In this document: piece after piece, positions 7,041 to 9,306 of the stretch
How positions within the stretch are numbered: position 1 is the first letter of the stretch
How the letters are laid out: every line of letters begins with the position of its first letter
Origin: Chitinophagales bacterium
Lineage (GTDB): Bacteria; Bacteroidota; Bacteroidia; Chitinophagales; BACL12
Assembly (NCBI GenBank): GCA_014380545.1
Contig: JACMJP010000047.1
Location: 1 to 9,306 of the forward strand
Direction of reading: 5' to 3'
DNA: 9,306 nucleotides
Translations under genes and position numbers: made by a program
The notes under the pieces: generated by a model
What the model was told of the DNA's origin: nothing
The model's input: only the letters and a program-made list of their open reading frames with translations
Databases searched by the model: none

Positions 7041-7070
7041 CTAAATTAAACAAACTTTCTGATTTACAAA
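7041..7070 (-). promoter_or_regulatory. Bacteroidota-type promoter candidate for the small T9SS-sorted gene
   Basis: Read on the minus strand, TTTG (7070-7067) is followed after 18 bp by TAATTTAG (7048-7041). This matches the TTTG / TAnnTTTG elements of the Bacteroidota primary sigma factor in all but one specified base of the -7 box. It would place the transcript start near 7035, about 33 nt before the ATG at 7001. The 97-bp gap to ogt makes an independent promoter reasonable. Confidence 0.4.
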
Positions 7071-7104
7071 ATTTATTCTTATACAACCCTTCACAGAATG
7101 CCCA

Positions 7105-7593
7105 TTAAAAGAGCCTTAATATCCCTTTCGCCTTCTTTTCTTCCAGTTCAAGAAGCCACTGTTTGCGCCATAGTTCACCTGCATAACCAACCAGTTTTCC
7201 ATCAGCGCCAATAACCCTGTGGCAGGGGATAATTACTGCAATAGGATTTCTGCCATTTGCTGCACCTACCGCCCGTATACCTTTTATATCGCCAATTTGA
7301 GTGGCAACCTGTGCATAAGAACTTGTATTGCCGTATTGTATTGTAAGCAATTGCTGCCACACTTTTTTTTGGAATTCTGTTCCATCAGGAGCCAGAGTAA
7401 GTTCGAAGGTTTTTCTTTTACCAGCAAAATACTCCTGCAATTGCATTTTACATTGCAATAAAATTTCCGGAAGCTCTGCAGTATGCGGATCATTTTCTTC
7501 TGTAAAATTTACGGCAGTAATATGATTCTCTGTTCCGTTAATTTTAATAAAACCGAGGGGTGATAAAAATGTAAGTGTGTATACTTGTATCAT
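7105..7593 (-). CDS. ogt: Methylated-DNA--[protein]-cysteine S-methyltransferase
   Basis: This 162-residue protein removes alkyl groups from O6-alkylguanine (and O4-alkylthymine) by irreversible transfer to its own cysteine, a direct-reversal DNA repair in the cytoplasm. The signature PCHRV is at 123-127 with the acceptor C124. It is embedded in RAVGAANGRNPIAVIIPCHRV (107-127), where R107 corresponds to the arginine finger of the DNA-binding helix-turn-helix. GYAGELWRKQWLLELE (136-151) is the usual C-terminal pattern. Residues 1-65 form the ribonuclease-H-like N-terminal domain with SPLGFI. Length equals the Ogt/MGMT single-domain norm, with no Ada activator domain. The ATG at 7593 overlaps the stop of the upstream GNAT gene (ATGA), so the two are probably co-translated. 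Nothing is missing from the active site. Confidence 0.97.
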   Translation of the reverse strand: MIQVYTLTFLSPLGFIKINGTENHITAVNFTEENDPHTAELPEILLQCKMQLQEYFAGKRKTFELTLAPDGTEFQKKVWQQLLTIQYGNTSSYAQVATQIGDIKGIRAVGAANGRNPIAVIIPCHRVIGADGKLVGYAGELWRKQWLLELEEKKAKGILRLF

Positions 7594-8117
7594 TTTTTTA
7601 ATCCGGGTTTTATTAATACATATAAATGACTATTGATGTATTCATTGTTTTTTATGTAAGCAAATTTACGAATGCTCTCTAAATAAAAACCTGCTTTCTC
7701 CAAAACTTTTTGTGATGAGATATTTTTCTCAAATACACCTGCTTCAAGCCGTATAATTTCAAAATTGGAAAATATATATTCCGAAAATGCCTTTACTGCT
7801 CTTGTCATAATTCCTTTTCCCCAATATTTTTCTCCAAGCCAGTAACCAACTTCTGCAGATAACCTGTCAATATCTTTTCCTGGAATAAGGCCGATCATGC
7901 CAATTGCAACATCATTATAACAAATTGCAAGATTGTGTTTTGTATTACTGCTAATATTTCTTTCCACCCATTGTATGCCATCCTGCAAAGTATATGGATG
8001 CGGAAAAAAATCTCTCATGTTGTTCCATATTTTTATATTATTTCCGTTTTCAGAAATAGCATATTCATCTCCGTTTCTTAATAATCTTAATGTTATATGT
8101 TCATCAACTGCAATCAT
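7590..8117 (-). CDS. RimJ/RimL-type GNAT acetyltransferase
   Basis: The product has 175 residues. It fits the GNAT_3 (RimJ/RimL) family, which acetylates protein N-termini, ribosomal proteins or small amines; the substrate here is unknown. Evidence: ITLRLL near the start (8-13), IWNNMRDFFPHPYTLQDGIQWV (30-51), which is the family's 'NMRDxFPHPYT' segment, acetyl-CoA motif A SAEVGYWLGEKYWGKGIMTRAVKAF (87-111, with W99-G-K-G102), and NISSQKVLEKAGF (132-144), the usual N-xxS-xxxLEKxGF element. The ATG at 8117 is the natural start. It lies first in a minus-strand pair with ogt, sharing ATGA. The upstream 273-bp gap to the divergent DoxX-like gene must hold its promoter, but I see no good -7/-33 match there on this strand. 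Confidence 0.9.
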   Translation of the reverse strand: MIAVDEHITLRLLRNGDEYAISENGNNIKIWNNMRDFFPHPYTLQDGIQWVERNISSNTKHNLAICYNDVAIGMIGLIPGKDIDRLSAEVGYWLGEKYWGKGIMTRAVKAFSEYIFSNFEIIRLEAGVFEKNISSQKVLEKAGFYLESIRKFAYIKNNEYINSHLYVLIKPGLKK

Positions 8118-8340
8118 TTTTTTTATTTAAATTTAAGAAATTAAAATACCTGGTTTACTTCACTTCCGTTAACTATTATGAAAATAATACTTCAGAGTAT
8201 GAAAATAGAATCATTTTCTTTCAGGCCTGAAAAATTATTTTTGCAAAAGCTGTTGTGTTTTTACGAATATATGGTTTGTGCAAAAGTTGTGATATACAGG
8301 ATTGTAATAATTTTTCATGAAATAAAAATATACATAAACC

Positions 8341-8371
8341 TTGACTTGTGTAACAGAATGCAGTACCTTTT
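8341..8371 (+). promoter_or_regulatory. Bacteroidota-type promoter candidate for the DoxX-like gene
   Basis: TTG at 8341-8343 and TACCTTTT at 8364-8371 are 20 bp apart, a near-perfect match to TTG-N17/23-TAnnTTTG (last base T for G). The predicted transcript start near 8378 leaves a leader of about 13 nt before the ATG at 8391. This supports 8391, rather than an upstream in-frame ATG, as the start of the gene. Confidence 0.5.
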
Positions 8372-8390
8372 ACCTCAAAACAGCTCAATT

Positions 8391-8846
8391 ATGAATGCGT
8401 TACAAAAATTACAAACCTATGGAGAAACACATCATCCTAAATGGTTAGACCTGCTGCGCATAGTGCTCGGGGTAATTTTGGTGTCGAAAGGATTATATTA
8501 TATTAGCAATAATGATGTGCTGGGTAATATCTTAAAGAACAGCCGTTTCCCAATGTACAGTATGATCATTGTCCATTATGTTGCCTTTGCACACCTTATT
8601 GGAGGCATTTTAATTATCATAGGTATGGTAACCCGTATCGCAATTTTATTCCAGATACCTATTTTACTTGGGGCAATATTTTTTGTTGAATCTTCTGAAG
8701 GTATTTTATCAACGAATTCAAATTTATGGTTCGCAATATTGGTTTTGTTTTTACTCATTTTCTTTTTTATTTATGGTTCTGGTCCCTGGAGTGCAGATGC
8801 AATTTTAGAAAAGAATAAAAAAGATTGGGATGTGAAGGATATTTGA
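8391..8846 (+). CDS. DoxX-like integral membrane protein
   Basis: From the ATG at 8391 the product has 151 residues, close to the usual 130-160 for DoxX/DoxD-like proteins. Four membrane segments are visible at about 20-38 (LDLLRIVLGVILVSKGLYY), 57-79 (centred on VAFAHLIGGILIIIGMV), 83-100 (IAILFQIPILLGAIFFVE) and 112-129. The pairing of an R-hydrophobic-G start (LLRIVLGVILVSKG), AHLIGGILIIIGMVTRIA, and P-x-L-LGAIFF is typical of the DoxX fold. Members are poorly characterised; some take part in thiol/oxidative stress responses or as quinol oxidase subunits, but no such role can be read here. The frame is open upstream to 8178, but that stretch is AT-rich low-complexity sequence without DoxX character. 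The stop is followed after one base by a heptamer repeat, with no terminator. Confidence 0.8.
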   Translation: MNALQKLQTYGETHHPKWLDLLRIVLGVILVSKGLYYISNNDVLGNILKNSRFPMYSMIIVHYVAFAHLIGGILIIIGMVTRIAILFQIPILLGAIFFVESSEGILSTNSNLWFAILVLFLLIFFFIYGSGPWSADAILEKNKKDWDVKDI

Positions 8847-8847
8847 T

Positions 8848-8910
8848 GTGGTGAGTGGTGAGTGGTGAGTGGTGAGTGGTGAGTGGTGAGTGGTGAGTGG
8901 TGAGTGCTGA
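8848..8910. repeat. Heptanucleotide tandem repeat, eight perfect copies plus one variant
   Basis: GTGGTGA is repeated eight times without error (8848-8903) and once as GTGCTGA (8904-8910). It starts one base after the DoxX-like stop codon and ends where base composition rises to about 59% G+C. Both strands are free of stops in some frames, which creates a false ORF rich in T-H-H-S-P-L-T. Such 7-bp arrays resemble the STRR sequences of cyanobacteria and can change copy number by slippage. The array marks the junction between the two kinds of DNA in this window. Confidence 0.97.
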
Positions 8911-9169
8911 AGTTCTGTACCCCGAAAGGGGTTCTACTCAACAGCCCAGGGTCGTGAGCGCAGCGAGCGCACCCAGGGACCACGCCAGAGAGAATCATTG
9001 AACTCCGTAGGAGTTCCACAGGAGACGCCTGTGCCGCAATCTGTGCATCCTGCCTTCTCGACGAAGAATCGCCAACTCTTTCTTATTCACCCAGGGTGCG
9101 CTCACGACCCTGGGCTTTTGAGTGCAACGCCTACGGCGTAGGAAAACCGCACCGGCCACCCGGGGATCA
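8911..9169. repeat. GC-rich intergenic mosaic of short palindromic modules
   Basis: No gene is visible in this 259-bp stretch. It contains at least six dyads. (1) ACCCC-GAAA-GGGGT at 8919-8932. (2) An imperfect one at 8945-8978 built on CCCAGGGT and ACCCAGGG around GCGCAGCGAGCGC. (3) GAACTCC-GTA-GGAGTTC at 9000-9016. (4) CACAGG-AGACG-CCTGTG at 9017-9033. (5) CCCAGGGT-N9-ACCCTGGG at 9090-9114. (6) CCTACG-G-CGTAGG at 9130-9142. This density is far above chance and unlike the rest of the window. Modules of this look are familiar to me from intergenic regions of Planctomycetota and some other repeat-rich genomes, but that attribution is recall, not a search. A minus-strand open frame running through it (8771-9019) is an artefact. 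Confidence 0.75.
8943..9116. repeat. 20-bp perfect inverted repeat pair
   Basis: The 20 bases at 8943-8962, beginning AGCCCAGGGTCG, recur exactly as their reverse complement at 9097-9116, with 134 bp between. Each arm is part of a larger palindromic module carrying CCCAGGGT. The pair shows that the same repeat unit was inserted twice in opposite orientation, or copied. No transposase or target-site duplication is visible. Confidence 0.9.
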
Positions 9170-9306
9170 CTATTCCCTCGGAACGGAATTCAGCAGGTCC
9201 AGGTAGCGCTGGGCGATGGCGCGATCGGCGAATCCGTGGGTATTGCCAGCTTCTTGCAACGCGGATTGAAAGATCGTGCGAGCCTGCTTGGTATCGCCCG
9301 CTTCCA
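9170..9306 (-). CDS. C-terminal end of a TPR-like protein (partial)
   Basis: Read on the minus strand from 9304 to a TAG at 9172-9170, the frame gives 44 residues: it starts EAGDTKQARTIFQSALQEAG and ends RYLDLLNSVPRE. The A-G-D-x-x-x-A-R-x-I-F-x-x-A-L pattern is that of a tetratricopeptide helix pair, followed by a final helix IAQRYLDLLNSV. This suggests a TPR scaffold protein whose larger part lies beyond the window. Codons are GC-ending (GCG, GGC, ACC, CGC, CTG, CAG), unlike every gene to its left, which supports a different genomic origin. It is too short for a specific function, and the frame choice rests on codon use and the TPR pattern. Confidence 0.6.
   Translation of the reverse strand, partial: EAGDTKQARTIFQSALQEAGNTHGFADRAIAQRYLDLLNSVPRE

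Noticed and set aside
8178..8390. 71-residue N-terminal extension of the DoxX-like protein
   Set aside because: The added sequence is AT-rich without DoxX character, and a good promoter candidate lies inside it at 8341-8371. The family-length protein starts at 8391.
8848..8910. CRISPR array
   Set aside because: The repeats are 7 bp with no spacers, and no cas gene is present.
8771..9019. Minus-strand open frame of 82 codons through the heptamer array
   Set aside because: It is made of the tandem repeat, palindromic modules and the antisense of the DoxX-like gene. Repeats of T-H-H-S-P-L-T are a translation artefact of GTGGTGA.
8911..9169. Insertion sequence bounded by the 20-bp inverted repeats
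   Set aside because: Only 134 bp separate the arms, with no coding capacity and no target duplication. The arms are copies of a palindromic module rather than element ends.

Overview
The window looks like about 8.85 kb of a Bacteroidota chromosome followed by about 0.45 kb of quite different DNA. The first part is AT-rich (about one third G+C in a line I counted). It carries Bacteroidota hallmarks: two proteins with type IX secretion (T9SS) C-terminal sorting domains, a DUF5683 protein, PKD repeats with the 'VCLT..N' pattern common in that phylum, start codons without clear Shine-Dalgarno sequences, and possible promoters of the TTG-N18/20-TAnnTTTG type. From about 8911 to the end, G+C is about 59% by hand count. 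The DNA there is packed with short GC-rich palindromes and ends in the 3' end of a high-G+C gene on the opposite strand.

Layout. 1-2973 (+): an apparent operon with the 3' part of parA, then parB, a DUF5683 membrane protein and dapB; the last two overlap by ATGA. It couples chromosome partitioning with a lysine/diaminopimelate biosynthesis gene. 3168-5420 (+): a 750-residue secreted protein with a MAM-like N-terminal domain, three PKD domains and a T9SS sorting domain, closed by a strong intrinsic terminator. 5485-5949 (+): a GNAT acetyltransferase that begins directly after that terminator. 5950-8117 (-): a convergent block, read from right to left as a RimJ/RimL-type GNAT, ogt (overlapping it by ATGA), a very small T9SS-sorted protein with its own promoter candidate and terminator, and an RlpA-like double-psi beta-barrel protein. 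8391-8846 (+): a small DoxX-like membrane protein with a good Bacteroidota-type promoter candidate. 8848-8910: eight perfect and one variant copies of a 7-bp tandem repeat. 8911-9169: a non-coding mosaic of palindromic modules. 9170-9306 (-): the C-terminal end of a TPR-like protein.

How the genes work together. ParA and ParB segregate replicated origins. DapB makes tetrahydrodipicolinate for lysine and peptidoglycan. The RlpA-like protein probably acts on peptidoglycan or at the envelope. The two sorted proteins would be exported through the T9SS. Ogt repairs alkylated DNA. Most of the window is ordinary Bacteroidota housekeeping and envelope DNA, and I see no convincing new multi-gene system.

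The most notable feature is the right end, where composition, repeat content and codon use change abruptly at a heptamer tandem repeat. A chimeric metagenomic contig joined at a shared repeat is a serious possibility; transfer or a repeat-rich island is the alternative. A decayed heptamer array of different sequence also lies just upstream of parB.
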